DNA from: Lentilactobacillus rapi DSM 19907 = JCM 15042
Lineage (GTDB): Bacteria > Bacillota > Bacilli > Lactobacillales > Lactobacillaceae
DNA length: 63,500 bases
Direction: 5' to 3'
Assembly (NCBI RefSeq): GCF_001436255.1
Contig: NZ_AZEI01000022.1
Coordinates: forward strand, 1-63,500
The translations under genes were made by a program, and so were the position numbers. Shown here piece after piece: positions 52,120 to 60,057 of this stretch. The notes under the pieces were generated by a model. It was given only the letters and a program-made list of their open reading frames with translations, was not told where the DNA came from and ran no database searches. How positions within the stretch are numbered: position 1 is the stretch's first letter; every line of letters begins with the position of its first letter.

Positions 52120-53196
52120 CTAATGATTCTTTTCAAAGTTGTTTAAGAAATCAACGAGGGCTTGAACGCCTTCAGTTGGCATTGCATTGTATAGGCTGGC
52201 CCGCAAGCCACCCACACTTCGATGACCTTTCAGGTTCATTAAGCCGGCATCCGATGCGGCTTGGATGACTTGCTTATCAAGATCGGCGTCATCAGTTGTA
52301 AATGGCACGTTTGTTAATGAACGATCAGATTGCTTGATATAGTTGGTGAATAGTTTGGATTCGTCCAAGAAATCATAAAGCAGGCTCGATTTCTCGCGGT
52401 TGATCTTTTCAATTTCTGCAAGGCCGCCTTGTTGCTTGAGCCATTTAAGAACGAGGCCAGTCGCATAAATTGCAAAAACCGGTGGCGTATTAAACATCGA
52501 ATTTTTCTTAACAAATAACGAATAGTTGAGGATACTTGGGATGTGTTCGACTGGTTTAACCAGATCATCTCGAACAATGACGATGGTCACGCCGGCAGGG
52601 CCGAGGTTCTTTTGCACACCGCCAAAGATTAAGCCAAAGTCGTTCACGTTGTATTCTTCCGCCATGAAATTGGATGACAGGTCACCAACCAAAGTGACGT
52701 CGCCATGTTCAGGCAAAGTATGGTAAGCAGTTCCTTCAATCGTGTTGTTAGTCGTGACGTGAAGATAGTCATACTCAGCTGCGGAAAGTGGTTTATTTGA
52801 GTGAGGGAGTTGTCGGTAGTGATCGGCTTTGGTTGTGGCCAGGACGTTAACAGCCACACCCAAATTGGCTGCTTCGTCACCTGCACGAGTTGCCCAGTGA
52901 CCACTGTCTAGTAAGGCAATTCGTTTGTGATTAGTGGCGAGATTGAGTGGCACTGCGGCAAATTGGCCGGTGCCGCCACCTTGGAAAAATAATACATGAT
53001 AGTTGTCGGGGACATGCATCAAATCACGAATATCTTGTTTAGCCGTATTGATGATGTCGTCAAACATGGCAGAACGATGAGAAATTTCCAAAATGCTCAT
53101 ACCAGTTCCCTGAAGTGATGGCAACTCTGCTTGAATTTGCTTAATCACCGGATCCGGTAGCGTTGCTGGTCCTGCCGCGAAATTATAAACCGTCAT
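52120..53196 (-). CDS. serC: phosphoserine aminotransferase
   Basis: A 358-residue PLP enzyme converting 3-phosphohydroxypyruvate to phosphoserine. Recognisable are NFAAGPATLP at the N-terminus, HRSAMFDDII, FQGGGTGQFAAVPLNL, the PLP Lys in FGGVQKNLGPAG and GLMNLKGHRSVGGLRASLYN near the end. GGGAG precedes the ATG. The first gene of the serCA operon, behind the serine-rich leader. Confidence 0.97.
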   Translation of the reverse strand: MTVYNFAAGPATLPDPVIKQIQAELPSLQGTGMSILEISHRSAMFDDIINTAKQDIRDLMHVPDNYHVLFFQGGGTGQFAAVPLNLATNHKRIALLDSGHWATRAGDEAANLGVAVNVLATTKADHYRQLPHSNKPLSAAEYDYLHVTTNNTIEGTAYHTLPEHGDVTLVGDLSSNFMAEEYNVNDFGLIFGGVQKNLGPAGVTIVIVRDDLVKPVEHIPSILNYSLFVKKNSMFNTPPVFAIYATGLVLKWLKQQGGLAEIEKINREKSSLLYDFLDESKLFTNYIKQSDRSLTNVPFTTDDADLDKQVIQAASDAGLMNLKGHRSVGGLRASLYNAMPTEGVQALVDFLNNFEKNH

Positions 53197-53223
53197 AGCT
53201 CAAAACTCCCTTTATCGTAAATT

Positions 53224-53314
53224 AAAAGCTCCCACAGATTGACCCTGTGAGAGCTCGTTAGCATAGCAGTTTTAACGGCCTCACAGTGTGATGTAACATC
53301 ATCCGTGTAAGGCC
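53224..53314 (-). promoter_or_regulatory. attenuator structures and terminator of serCA
   Basis: On the minus strand, hairpin 1 pairs GGCCTTACA (53314-53306) with TGTGAGGCC (53285-53277). The terminator pairs AGCTCTCACAG (53255-53245) with CTGTGGGAGCT (53237-53227) and ends TTTAATTT. The 3' arm of hairpin 1 contains CTGTGAG (53286-53280), exactly complementary to CTCACAG in the terminator 5' arm. If a ribosome stalled in the leader peptide opens hairpin 1, the terminator cannot form. Confidence 0.87.
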
Positions 53315-53345
53315 TTTTGTCGAAAATATCGCACTAAAAGATGGC

Positions 53346-53411
53346 CTACCCGCATGACACCGTAGACCAGGAGGATGATTTAATTGTAAAAGTCATTAAT
53401 TTCACGTTCAT
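53346..53411 (-). CDS. serine-rich leader peptide of serCA
   Basis: A 21-residue frame beginning MNVKLMTFTI and ending KSSSWSTVSCG. Codons TCA TCC TCC TGG TCT and a later TCA make five Ser within nine residues. GGAGG lies eight bases before the ATG. It stands directly upstream of hairpin 1 of the attenuator, in front of the serine synthesis genes. Confidence 0.88.
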   Translation of the reverse strand: MNVKLMTFTIKSSSWSTVSCG

Positions 53412-53438
53412 GTGAATACCTCCATTTCTTATAATTAA

Positions 53439-53467
53439 AATCTAACAGAACCCACAGACAAATGCAA
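53439..53467 (-). promoter_or_regulatory. promoter of the serCA leader
   Basis: On the minus strand TTGCAT, 17 bases, TAGATT, with TG one base before the -10. Confidence 0.65.
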
Positions 53468-53595
53468 CAGTATTTTGAATAATTTTACAGGACAGGGGTT
53501 TACTTGAACATAACCATCATGGTAAGTTTTAAGCAGCCAATTGAATGATGAGATCTACCTAAACATACTTAAGAAACATTTTGGAGGAAACCAAC

Positions 53596-54231
53596 ATGAC
53601 TGACTTTTACTTCATTCGCCACGGCCAGACTGCGGCAAATGCCATTGGCCTAAAGCAGGGAATCATTAATACGGAAGTGACATACCTTTCGGAAACTGGA
53701 AAGAAACAAGCGGAAAGTTTGCATCAGGGTTTCGATATCTCGTTTGCGGATCAAATCATCGCAAGCCCATTACAACGGACTAAAGATACCGCAAACATTT
53801 TAAATCAGAGTGCGAACTTACCGATAACCTATGACAAACGGCTACTGGAAATTTCCTATGGCGATTGGGATGGTCAGAAGAACGCTGAGTTGGAAGAGAA
53901 GTATCCAGAAGTATTTGATCACGTTTTAAATGACGTGCTGCCAACTTACGTCACGGTGGCGGGTGGCAATACCGAATCGTTTGAAGACGTTATCGCCAGA
54001 GCCCAGGACTTTATGGGCAGCGTGAGTCAGAAATTCCCTGATGGTCAGATCATTGTCGTCACCCATGGCTTCACAATCAAGGCTGCGGTGCTGGCTGCGA
54101 TGGGTTCCCCAAAAGAAATGATGGTTATCGAAGAACCCGATAATACAAGTGTGACCAAGATTACGTATGCCCCTGAAAACCACTCATATTATCTGCGCTA
54201 CTATAACCGAGTTGTTCATTCAGGCTTTTAG
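53596..54231 (+). CDS. histidine phosphatase (phosphoglycerate-mutase-like), candidate phosphoserine phosphatase
   Basis: A 211-residue cytosolic phosphatase. The phosphohistidine motif FIRHGQTAAN is at the N-terminus, SPLQRTKDTANIL holds the second Arg, and VVTHGFTIKA holds the second His. Such proteins act on many phosphate esters; some are metal-independent phosphoserine phosphatases. It diverges from serC-serA with only the leader and promoters between, and no classical serB is in the window, so the last step of serine synthesis is a reasonable guess. GGAGGAA precedes the ATG at 53596. Confidence 0.88.
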   Translation: MTDFYFIRHGQTAANAIGLKQGIINTEVTYLSETGKKQAESLHQGFDISFADQIIASPLQRTKDTANILNQSANLPITYDKRLLEISYGDWDGQKNAELEEKYPEVFDHVLNDVLPTYVTVAGGNTESFEDVIARAQDFMGSVSQKFPDGQIIVVTHGFTIKAAVLAAMGSPKEMMVIEEPDNTSVTKITYAPENHSYYLRYYNRVVHSGF

Positions 54232-54239
54232 GCTTTTGG

Positions 54240-54268
54240 TTGACAAAATGTGGTGATTCCGTTATATT
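54240..54268 (+). promoter_or_regulatory. promoter of the cysteine leader
   Basis: TTGACA, 17 bases, TATATT. The spacer start GGTGATTCC (54252-54260) is repeated inverted as GGAATCACC (54292-54300), at the ribosome site; this may be an operator. Confidence 0.8.
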
Positions 54269-54301
54269 TGGTGCAGATATCAAACGAGGAGGGAATCACC
54301 C

Positions 54302-54394
54302 ATGCAATTTGTAGCCGTACAATCAACTTGTTGTCAGATGTGTCCAGCTCAAGTTAACGCTGAGGGTGGTCTCTTTAAACAATCCATTTGTTAG
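54302..54394 (+). CDS. cysteine-rich leader peptide before the peptide-binding protein
   Basis: A 30-residue frame starting MQFVAVQSTCCQMCPAQVNA and ending in Cys30 directly before the stop. Three Cys codons (TGT TGT CAG ATG TGT) cluster at residues 10-14. GAGGAGGG lies upstream. A terminator follows within 100 bases and the next gene is a transporter component, so this looks like a cysteine-sensing attenuator. Confidence 0.82.
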   Translation: MQFVAVQSTCCQMCPAQVNAEGGLFKQSIC

Positions 54395-54476
54395 AGTAAG
54401 TGTGATTTGATTCGCTTATCAATGGATTCTGGAGTGTCACAGTTTCGGTGTTAACTGGAGCTGTGGCACTTTTTTG
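54345..54476 (+). promoter_or_regulatory. attenuator structures and terminator of the cysteine leader
   Basis: Terminator: AGTGTCACAG (54433-54442) pairs with CTGTGGCACT (54461-54470), then Ts. An upstream hairpin pairs AATCCATT (54381-54388) with AATGGATT (54421-54428) and includes the leader stop codon. A long-range pairing between AGCTCAAGTTAAC in the leader (54347 on) and GTTAACTGGAGCT in the terminator loop and 3' arm is also possible and would block termination. Which ribosome position favours which state is not obvious from sequence. Confidence 0.7.
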
Positions 54477-54566
54477 TTTGGAATAAATAACACGTTCAAT
54501 TTTGACGTATTTAATCTATAGATACACCAAATCAGGGAGATCCATCATTATTTTGGAGGAGAAAAC

Positions 54567-56213
54567 ATGAGAAAGTTAAGAATGTTATTGCTGGTCGCAG
54601 TCATTGGAATAATCACAGTTGGTTTAGCGGCTTGTGGGCAGTCCAGTAAGCAAAAAACAAATTCCAGCAAGAGCCAAACTTTGAACCTCAGTACGACCAC
54701 GCCACTAGATACAATTGATATTTCTAAATCAACTGGTTATGGCCAGACAGGGAATGCGTTTGAAAGCTTTTATCGCCTTGGCAAGAATGGGAAGCCAACC
54801 GCTGGCCTCGCTCAAAGCACCAAGAAGTCTAAAGATGGCAAAACGTGGACATTTAAATTACGCAATGCCAAATGGAGCAATGGTGATCAAATCACTGCGC
54901 AAGATTTCGTTTATTCATGGCGGCGAACTTTGAATCCCAAGACTAAATCAACTTACGCTTATTTATTTAGTGGGATTAAGAATGCCGACAAGGTAAACGC
55001 TGGTAAGCTTTCACCAAATGCCGTTGGGATTAAGGCGACTAATAGCAAGACCGTTGTCGTTCAACTCGAAAAACCAATTGCCTACTTCAAGGTTCTCATG
55101 TCCTATCCACTCTTTGGCCCTCAGAACCAAAAAGTTGTTGATAAATATGGAAAGAAGTATGGTACTCGTTCACAATATATGGTTTATTCAGGACCATTTA
55201 CAATTAAGAACTGGAACGGAACTGGCAACAAGTGGCAATTTGTGAAGAACAATCAATATTGGGATAAGGGCGTTGTTAAGCTTAAGAAGATCAACTATAC
55301 GGTGGTTGCCAGCCCAACAACTGGTTTGGAACTCTACCAACAGGGCAAGCTTGACTTGACGCCGCTATCCAATCAGCAAATCAAGAATTACAAGAACAAC
55401 TCAGAGTTCAAGCAGTACCCTTACTCACTGGTGAGCTTCTTGGAATATAACTTTAAAGATGCTAATAGCACGAAACGCAAGGTGATGAGTAACCGAAACA
55501 TTCGGACAGCGATTTCACTTTCCATTAATCGCAAGCAGTTGACCAAGAAAGTGTTAGGGGATGGATCAGCAACTCCAACCGGCTTTGTCGCCTCTCAACT
55601 TGCCAGCGACCCAAGAACGGGGACTGATTTTGCCAAGCAGCAGGCGGTTGCTAATACAGTTGACCATAACGAAAAGCTGGCTAAGCAATATTGGGAGAAG
55701 GGGCTGAAACAAGTTGGAGTCAAAAAAGTCAATTTGTCGATTTTGGCCTCAAGCGATGATCAAACCAGTAGTCCAGTGACCCAGTACTTGAAGGCACAGT
55801 TTGAGAAGGTTCTGCCAGGGATGACGTTAAACATTCGCAACGTGCCTGGCCAAGTTGCAACCCAGGACGCCTTGAAAGGTGAGTTTGACATTTATCTTTC
55901 TGGCTGGGGTGCCGACTTCAATGATCCAATTTCATTCTTGCAAATTCCTGAGTCCGGGACGGCTTATAATTATGGTAAATATCGTAATGAAACTTATGAT
56001 AAGCTGATCAATCGAGCCCAGAACCGTGATGCCAATAACGCCGGCCAACGTTGGGATGATTTGGTTCAGGCTGCCAAAGTATTTAACAAGGATCAAGGAA
56101 TGACACCACTTTATCAACAAGTCACTTCCTACTTGCAGAAGCCTTCACTGAAAGGTGTGATTCACAATACTGCCGGTACTCAGTGGAGTTATAAGTACGC
56201 TTATATGAAGTAA
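54567..56213 (+). CDS. oligopeptide-binding lipoprotein, OppA family
   Basis: A 548-residue family 5 extracellular binding protein. Signal peptide with lipobox LAAC (Cys near residue 23), Ser/Lys linker, then the binding domain with LAQSTKKSKDGKTWTFKLRN, WSNGDQITAQDFVYSWRRTL and late SGWGADFNDPISFLQ, all typical of OppA/peptide receptors. No permease or ATPase genes follow, so it is an orphan receptor that may feed an Opp system elsewhere. The cysteine leader suggests uptake of Cys-containing peptides or glutathione-like compounds, which is inference. GGAGGAG precedes the ATG. Confidence 0.92.
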   Translation: MRKLRMLLLVAVIGIITVGLAACGQSSKQKTNSSKSQTLNLSTTTPLDTIDISKSTGYGQTGNAFESFYRLGKNGKPTAGLAQSTKKSKDGKTWTFKLRNAKWSNGDQITAQDFVYSWRRTLNPKTKSTYAYLFSGIKNADKVNAGKLSPNAVGIKATNSKTVVVQLEKPIAYFKVLMSYPLFGPQNQKVVDKYGKKYGTRSQYMVYSGPFTIKNWNGTGNKWQFVKNNQYWDKGVVKLKKINYTVVASPTTGLELYQQGKLDLTPLSNQQIKNYKNNSEFKQYPYSLVSFLEYNFKDANSTKRKVMSNRNIRTAISLSINRKQLTKKVLGDGSATPTGFVASQLASDPRTGTDFAKQQAVANTVDHNEKLAKQYWEKGLKQVGVKKVNLSILASSDDQTSSPVTQYLKAQFEKVLPGMTLNIRNVPGQVATQDALKGEFDIYLSGWGADFNDPISFLQIPESGTAYNYGKYRNETYDKLINRAQNRDANNAGQRWDDLVQAAKVFNKDQGMTPLYQQVTSYLQKPSLKGVIHNTAGTQWSYKYAYMK

Positions 56214-56226
56214 ATAGCATGTTAGA

Positions 56227-56349
56227 AGAGACTGGGATTAGGCGATTTGATCCCAGAATTTAACGAAAATGACCAATTATTCCTGATTTTGGAATAGTTG
56301 GTCATTTTTGTTAAATGGCAGGGATCAGCCGTTTGGCGCAGCTTTTATC
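56227..56349 (+). repeat. repeat family B, copy 8 (with terminator)
   Basis: GACTGGGATTAGGCGATTTG, hairpin TTTAACGAAAATGACCAATT... with GGAATAGTTGGTCATTTTTG (about 56259-56315), end GATCAGCCGTTTGGCGCAGC. Terminates the binding-protein gene. The 170 bases after it are AT-rich and must hold the promoter of the next gene. Confidence 0.85.
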
Positions 56350-56515
56350 TAGGTGACTATGGGGATCTATGTGAATGATCATCGATTGAAAATTAATATA
56401 TGTACCAGCCTCTTTTTATTGTAATTGAAGGTAATTTTAATTTTCTAATTTTTCTGCCATTTTTGTTGTTTCCGTGCTAAACTAAAGGGAATCAAACATC
56501 ATATGAGGTGATTAA

Positions 56516-57442
56516 ATGACAAGAAAAATTGCTGTTATTGGGATGGGAAATGTTGGCTCAACGGCCGCACATTACATAGTTGCTTGTGGATTTGCGGATG
56601 ATTTAGTGTTGATCGATACCCGGGAGAAAAAGGTTGAAGCAGACGCTACGGATTTTGAAGACGCGATGTCAAATTTGCCTTTCCATACAAACATTACGGT
56701 TAATGATTATTCGGCGTTGAAGGACGCGGATGTGATCATTTCGGCATTAGGAAACATTAAACTGCAAGACAATAAGAATGATGACCGCTTTGCTGAATTA
56801 CCATTTACCAGTAAGGCCGTCAAATCGGTTGCCCAAAAGATTAAGGATTCAGGATTTAACGGGATTATTGTTGATATCTCCAACCCTGTGGATGTGATTA
56901 CGTCCATGTATCAACAGATTACCGGTCTACCAAAGAAACACGTCATTGGGACTGGAACGTTGCTTGATTCATCCAGAATGAAGCGGGCGGTGGCTAAAGA
57001 ATTAAACATCGATCCACGTTCGGTTTCAGGCTATAACTTAGGTGAACACGGGAACTCACAATTTACTGCTTGGTCAACGGTTCGCGTTTTGGGTCATCCA
57101 ATCACGGAAATTGCCAAACAACGAGGCTTGGATTTAAACAAGTTGGATAAGGCTGCCCGTGAAGGCGGTTTCAATGTGTTCCATGGCAAAAAGTACACCA
57201 ATTATGGCGTAGCAACCGCTGCGGTTCGTTTGGCAAATACGGTTATTAGTGATTCAAGAACGCAATTAGCCGTATCAAACTACCGAGAAGAGTTGGACAC
57301 TTACTTATCATACCCAGCAATTGTGGGCCGGGACGGCATCCTTGAAAAAGTGCAACTGGACTTAACAGATGAAGAAAAAGAAAAATTACAGACCTCTGCT
57401 AACTTTATTAAGACGAAGTTTAAGGAGTCGATGAATAGCTAG
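56516..57442 (+). CDS. L-2-hydroxyisocaproate dehydrogenase (L-LDH superfamily)
   Basis: A 308-residue NAD-dependent enzyme that reduces branched or aromatic 2-oxoacids to L-2-hydroxyacids. It resembles the L-HicDH of heterofermentative lactobacilli: GMGNVGST nucleotide motif, ISALGNIKLQDN in the mobile loop region in place of the Gln-Arg lactate loop, DISNPVDVITSMYQ, GTGTLLDSSRM, and the catalytic His in SGYNLGEHGNSQF. True L-lactate dehydrogenases differ in the loop and in GAxQKPGE motifs. GAGGTG precedes the ATG. Confidence 0.9.
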   Translation: MTRKIAVIGMGNVGSTAAHYIVACGFADDLVLIDTREKKVEADATDFEDAMSNLPFHTNITVNDYSALKDADVIISALGNIKLQDNKNDDRFAELPFTSKAVKSVAQKIKDSGFNGIIVDISNPVDVITSMYQQITGLPKKHVIGTGTLLDSSRMKRAVAKELNIDPRSVSGYNLGEHGNSQFTAWSTVRVLGHPITEIAKQRGLDLNKLDKAAREGGFNVFHGKKYTNYGVATAAVRLANTVISDSRTQLAVSNYREELDTYLSYPAIVGRDGILEKVQLDLTDEEKEKLQTSANFIKTKFKESMNS

Positions 57443-57555
57443 TGTGCGGAGAGAAGCGCTTAGGTGCGGTTATATAAGGGTCTTACCCGAAAATCCTGGT
57501 TTTGGGATTTTTGGGTAGGACCCTTATATTTTGAGCGCCTGCTTCTCGGAGCACC
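57442..57555 (+). repeat. repeat family A, copy 9 (divergent)
   Basis: Directly after the dehydrogenase stop: GTGCGGAGAGAAGCGCTTAG... with apical stem GGGTCTTACCC...GGGTAGGACCC and end TGCTTCTCGGAGCACC. The inner arms TATAAGGGTC/GACCCTTATA-like extend the stem. Confidence 0.8.
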
Positions 57556-57587
57556 ATTAGTCAATGTAACAAGTCCAAATCACACCC

Positions 57588-58127
57588 TCAACGATCCGAA
57601 ACCACTAGATTCTTACTCATTCGCCAAACTTTCTGAGCAGCACGATCCAGATTGATTTGCTTAACAATGTGATCCAGAGTTGTCGCATCGTGCTGATCCT
57701 CGTCTTCTTCAGCGGTGTGTACCTCAAAACTATGGTAAATAACGGTGTGACCACTAATTTCAAACCAATTAGGTGTCAACTGTTTTTCCTTGTTAGTAAT
57801 GTTCTTGTCTGGCCACACTAAATAACGGGTGGTGCCGTTTGTCTTTGAAAGTTCAACTTGCCATCCTGACCTCAAGTCGGAAACTTCCTGCCACCGCTGG
57901 ATATGCACGTGGTTGATCGCATAATAGATAATGCTAGCATATTGAAGTTTGCGGTTAGTTTTAAGACTAGCTGTCGATAACGGCTGATATTTAGTGGTTT
58001 TAGTTTGGCGTGGATGGCCAATTTGGCCGGCAGACTTATCAACTTGTCCTTGAGTAATGAGCACTAAGCCAATCAATCCAAGTCCAAGGAGAAATAAGCT
58101 GATGATGAGCCTAGATCGTTTGCGCAA
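57588..58127 (-). CDS. membrane-anchored protein of unknown function
   Basis: A 179-residue protein I do not recognise. One N-terminal membrane helix (residues about 7-27) preceded by RKRSR implies an outside C-terminus. The domain has WFEISGHTVIYHSFEVHTAE and an acidic patch EEDEDQHDATTLDHIVKQI. I start at a TTG seven bases after GGGGGGA; the longer frame to 58187 passes through a perfect inverted repeat and has no ribosome site. Confidence 0.72.
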   Translation of the reverse strand: MRKRSRLIISLFLLGLGLIGLVLITQGQVDKSAGQIGHPRQTKTTKYQPLSTASLKTNRKLQYASIIYYAINHVHIQRWQEVSDLRSGWQVELSKTNGTTRYLVWPDKNITNKEKQLTPNWFEISGHTVIYHSFEVHTAEEDEDQHDATTLDHIVKQINLDRAAQKVWRMSKNLVVSDR

Positions 58128-58164
58128 TCTCAATTCCCCCCTGCCAAAATAATGATTATTGCTG

Positions 58165-58200
58165 TTATTGGTATCATTTAAGCGCAAATGATACCAATAA
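58165..58200. repeat. perfect 15-base inverted repeat
   Basis: TTATTGGTATCATTT and AAATGATACCAATAA enclose six bases (AAGCGC). It lies between menA and the unknown gene on the minus strand. There is no T-run, so it is either an operator for the downstream gene or an mRNA-end structure. Confidence 0.75.
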
Positions 58201-58226
58201 GGAAACGATGAACCTGTAAAACAACC

Positions 58227-59138
58227 TTAACGAACAAGCACATATAGCCAGTAAACCGCAAAACCAATACACAAGCCAATGGACCCCAACACTAAAATTC
58301 TGACCGAGCAAACAAACGTCTTGGTCTTTACCTGTTCTGCCGTAAACAGTCGCATTTGCTTAAAGATAAGTGGGATTGCCAAGATGATTGAGATCAAAGC
58401 AACTGGGTAGACTCCTAAAAAAATTGCCAAGAAGATCAATAGAATTGCCAAAACATTGGTAGCGTTAAAGAGAAAGACCGCCCGGGGGACGCCAATATAA
58501 TGAACGATTGTTTTACGATCATTCAGTCGATCCTCTTCATCGTCACAGATATTATTTGCCAGCATGATGTTGGCGATCCAAATAAATAATGGTGCCGCAG
58601 CGAGCAAAATTTCCCATAACAATTCAGCATTCCAAGTGAAAATTTGATAGGAATTAATGTAAACTGAAATAAGAACAATCATGACCCCCATCGTAAACCC
58701 AGAGGCAATTTCCCCAAATGGCGTGCTGGAAATTGGTCGTGGCCCCGATGAATACAGGATCCCGATCGCAAAGCAGAAAATTCCCATCCACAGCAATGGC
58801 AGGCCGACCTTATACGTGAGATACAGGCCGATCCCAGCTGATGGAATGATAAAGGCAGCGAGGATAAAGACCACCAAAGCGGGGGAGATATGTTCGCGGC
58901 CAATGATGTTTGTTTTTGATTTGTACTCGTCTTTGTCCGAGTGGTAGTAGTCGTTAAAGTTGTCCAGCACGTTAACAGTTGCATCAAATAGAATCATTGC
59001 AATGAAGAAAAGTGTGGCGTACAGGCCATTGACGGAACCCAGAAAATACCAGCTGAAAAAGAGGCCGGTGATAAACGGGAAGAGACTGGCACTCAAAATT
59101 TTAAATTCAATTAATTCGGTAAACGTCGCTAAATTCAT
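58227..59138 (-). CDS. menA: 1,4-dihydroxy-2-naphthoate prenyltransferase
   Basis: A 303-residue UbiA-superfamily membrane enzyme that attaches a polyprenyl chain to DHNA, making demethylmenaquinone. The first Asp-rich motif is DNFNDYYHSDKDEYKSKTN and the second is NNICDDEEDRLNDRKT; eight or nine helices surround them. GGGGA precedes the ATG at 59138. Diverges from ubiE. Confidence 0.93.
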   Translation of the reverse strand: MNLATFTELIEFKILSASLFPFITGLFFSWYFLGSVNGLYATLFFIAMILFDATVNVLDNFNDYYHSDKDEYKSKTNIIGREHISPALVVFILAAFIIPSAGIGLYLTYKVGLPLLWMGIFCFAIGILYSSGPRPISSTPFGEIASGFTMGVMIVLISVYINSYQIFTWNAELLWEILLAAAPLFIWIANIMLANNICDDEEDRLNDRKTIVHYIGVPRAVFLFNATNVLAILLIFLAIFLGVYPVALISIILAIPLIFKQMRLFTAEQVKTKTFVCSVRILVLGSIGLCIGFAVYWLYVLVR

Positions 59139-59205
59139 TAAAATCCCCACAATCTGCTAAAATAATTTCAGAACCTACATTAGATTATACCAAAGGAGCT
59201 CCACC

Positions 59206-59928
59206 ATGACGCTGACAAATCGCACCCCAGAACCTAAAGTTGAATCGTTATTTAATGAATTGGCCCCAAATTATGATTCGATGAACTCATTAATTAGTCT
59301 CGGATTACACTGCAATTGGCGCCGGTTTGCCATGAAACGCCTGAGTATCCAGCCAGGCGCTTTTGTGATTGACGTCTGTTGTGGGACGGGTGATTGGACA
59401 GTAGCGCTTGCCCAAGCAGTGGGTCCAGCTGGCCGGGTTGTCGGCTTAGATTTCAGTGATGAGATGCTCAAAATCGCCGCTAAGAAAATCAAGGCTGCTA
59501 AAGTTGCCGACCGGGTGACCCTGGTTCGCGGGGATGCCATGCACTTGCCATACGAAGCTAATGCGTTTGACATCGCCACAATTGGTTTTGGCTTACGAAA
59601 TGTTCCCGATGCCAATCAAGTGTTGGCCGAGATGGCCCGAGTCGTTCATCCAAATGGTCAGGTTGCGTCGCTTGAAACCTCTCAGCCGACATCGCCGGTT
59701 ATTAAATTTGGCTGGCAGATTTACTTTAAATTAGTACCAATTATGGCAAAATTTGCGGTTAATAAATACCGGGAATATGCCTATCTGCAACGAACAACCA
59801 AGGAATTTGTGTCAGCCAAACAGTTGGCCCAAATGTTTCGCCAAGCCGGGATGACTGACGTTTCATACCGAATGTTGACCTTTGGCGCGGCGGCATTTCA
59901 CCTTGGCCGGGTGGAAAAATCAAAATAG
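59206..59928 (+). CDS. ubiE: demethylmenaquinone methyltransferase
   Basis: A 240-residue SAM-dependent methyltransferase (also called menG) that makes menaquinone from demethylmenaquinone. SAM motif I is VIDVCCGTGDWTVALA, motif II is GLDFSDEMLKIA, and the UbiE signatures YDSMNSLISLGLHCNWRR (in part) and GFGLRNVPDANQVLAEMARV are present. AAAGGAG precedes the ATG. With menA it makes the last two steps; earlier men genes are not in the window. Confidence 0.95.
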   Translation: MTLTNRTPEPKVESLFNELAPNYDSMNSLISLGLHCNWRRFAMKRLSIQPGAFVIDVCCGTGDWTVALAQAVGPAGRVVGLDFSDEMLKIAAKKIKAAKVADRVTLVRGDAMHLPYEANAFDIATIGFGLRNVPDANQVLAEMARVVHPNGQVASLETSQPTSPVIKFGWQIYFKLVPIMAKFAVNKYREYAYLQRTTKEFVSAKQLAQMFRQAGMTDVSYRMLTFGAAAFHLGRVEKSK

Positions 59929-59931
59929 CGC

Positions 59932-59960
59932 TTGCCAACCCTGATTAAAACGGCTATCAT
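59932..59960 (+). promoter_or_regulatory. promoter of the aminotransferase leader
   Basis: TTGCCA, 17 bases, TATCAT, four bases after the ubiE stop. Confidence 0.75.
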
Positions 59961-59988
59961 GTAATTAACTTATTCTAAGGAGTTTTTA

Positions 59989-60057
59989 ATGATGACCAAT
60001 AATAAAGAAACTCAATTGAATAGTTGCCGATATTACTTTTGGTTTTTCCAGATCTGA
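59989..60057 (+). CDS. aromatic-rich leader peptide before the aromatic aminotransferase
   Basis: A 22-residue frame beginning MMTNNKETQLNSCR and ending YYFWFFQI: six aromatic residues in a row (TAT TAC TTT TGG TTT TTC). AAGGAG lies eight bases before the first ATG. A terminator follows at 60142. It stands before an aromatic aminotransferase gene, so the peptide probably senses Tyr, Phe or Trp tRNA charging. Confidence 0.88.
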   Translation: MMTNNKETQLNSCRYYFWFFQI

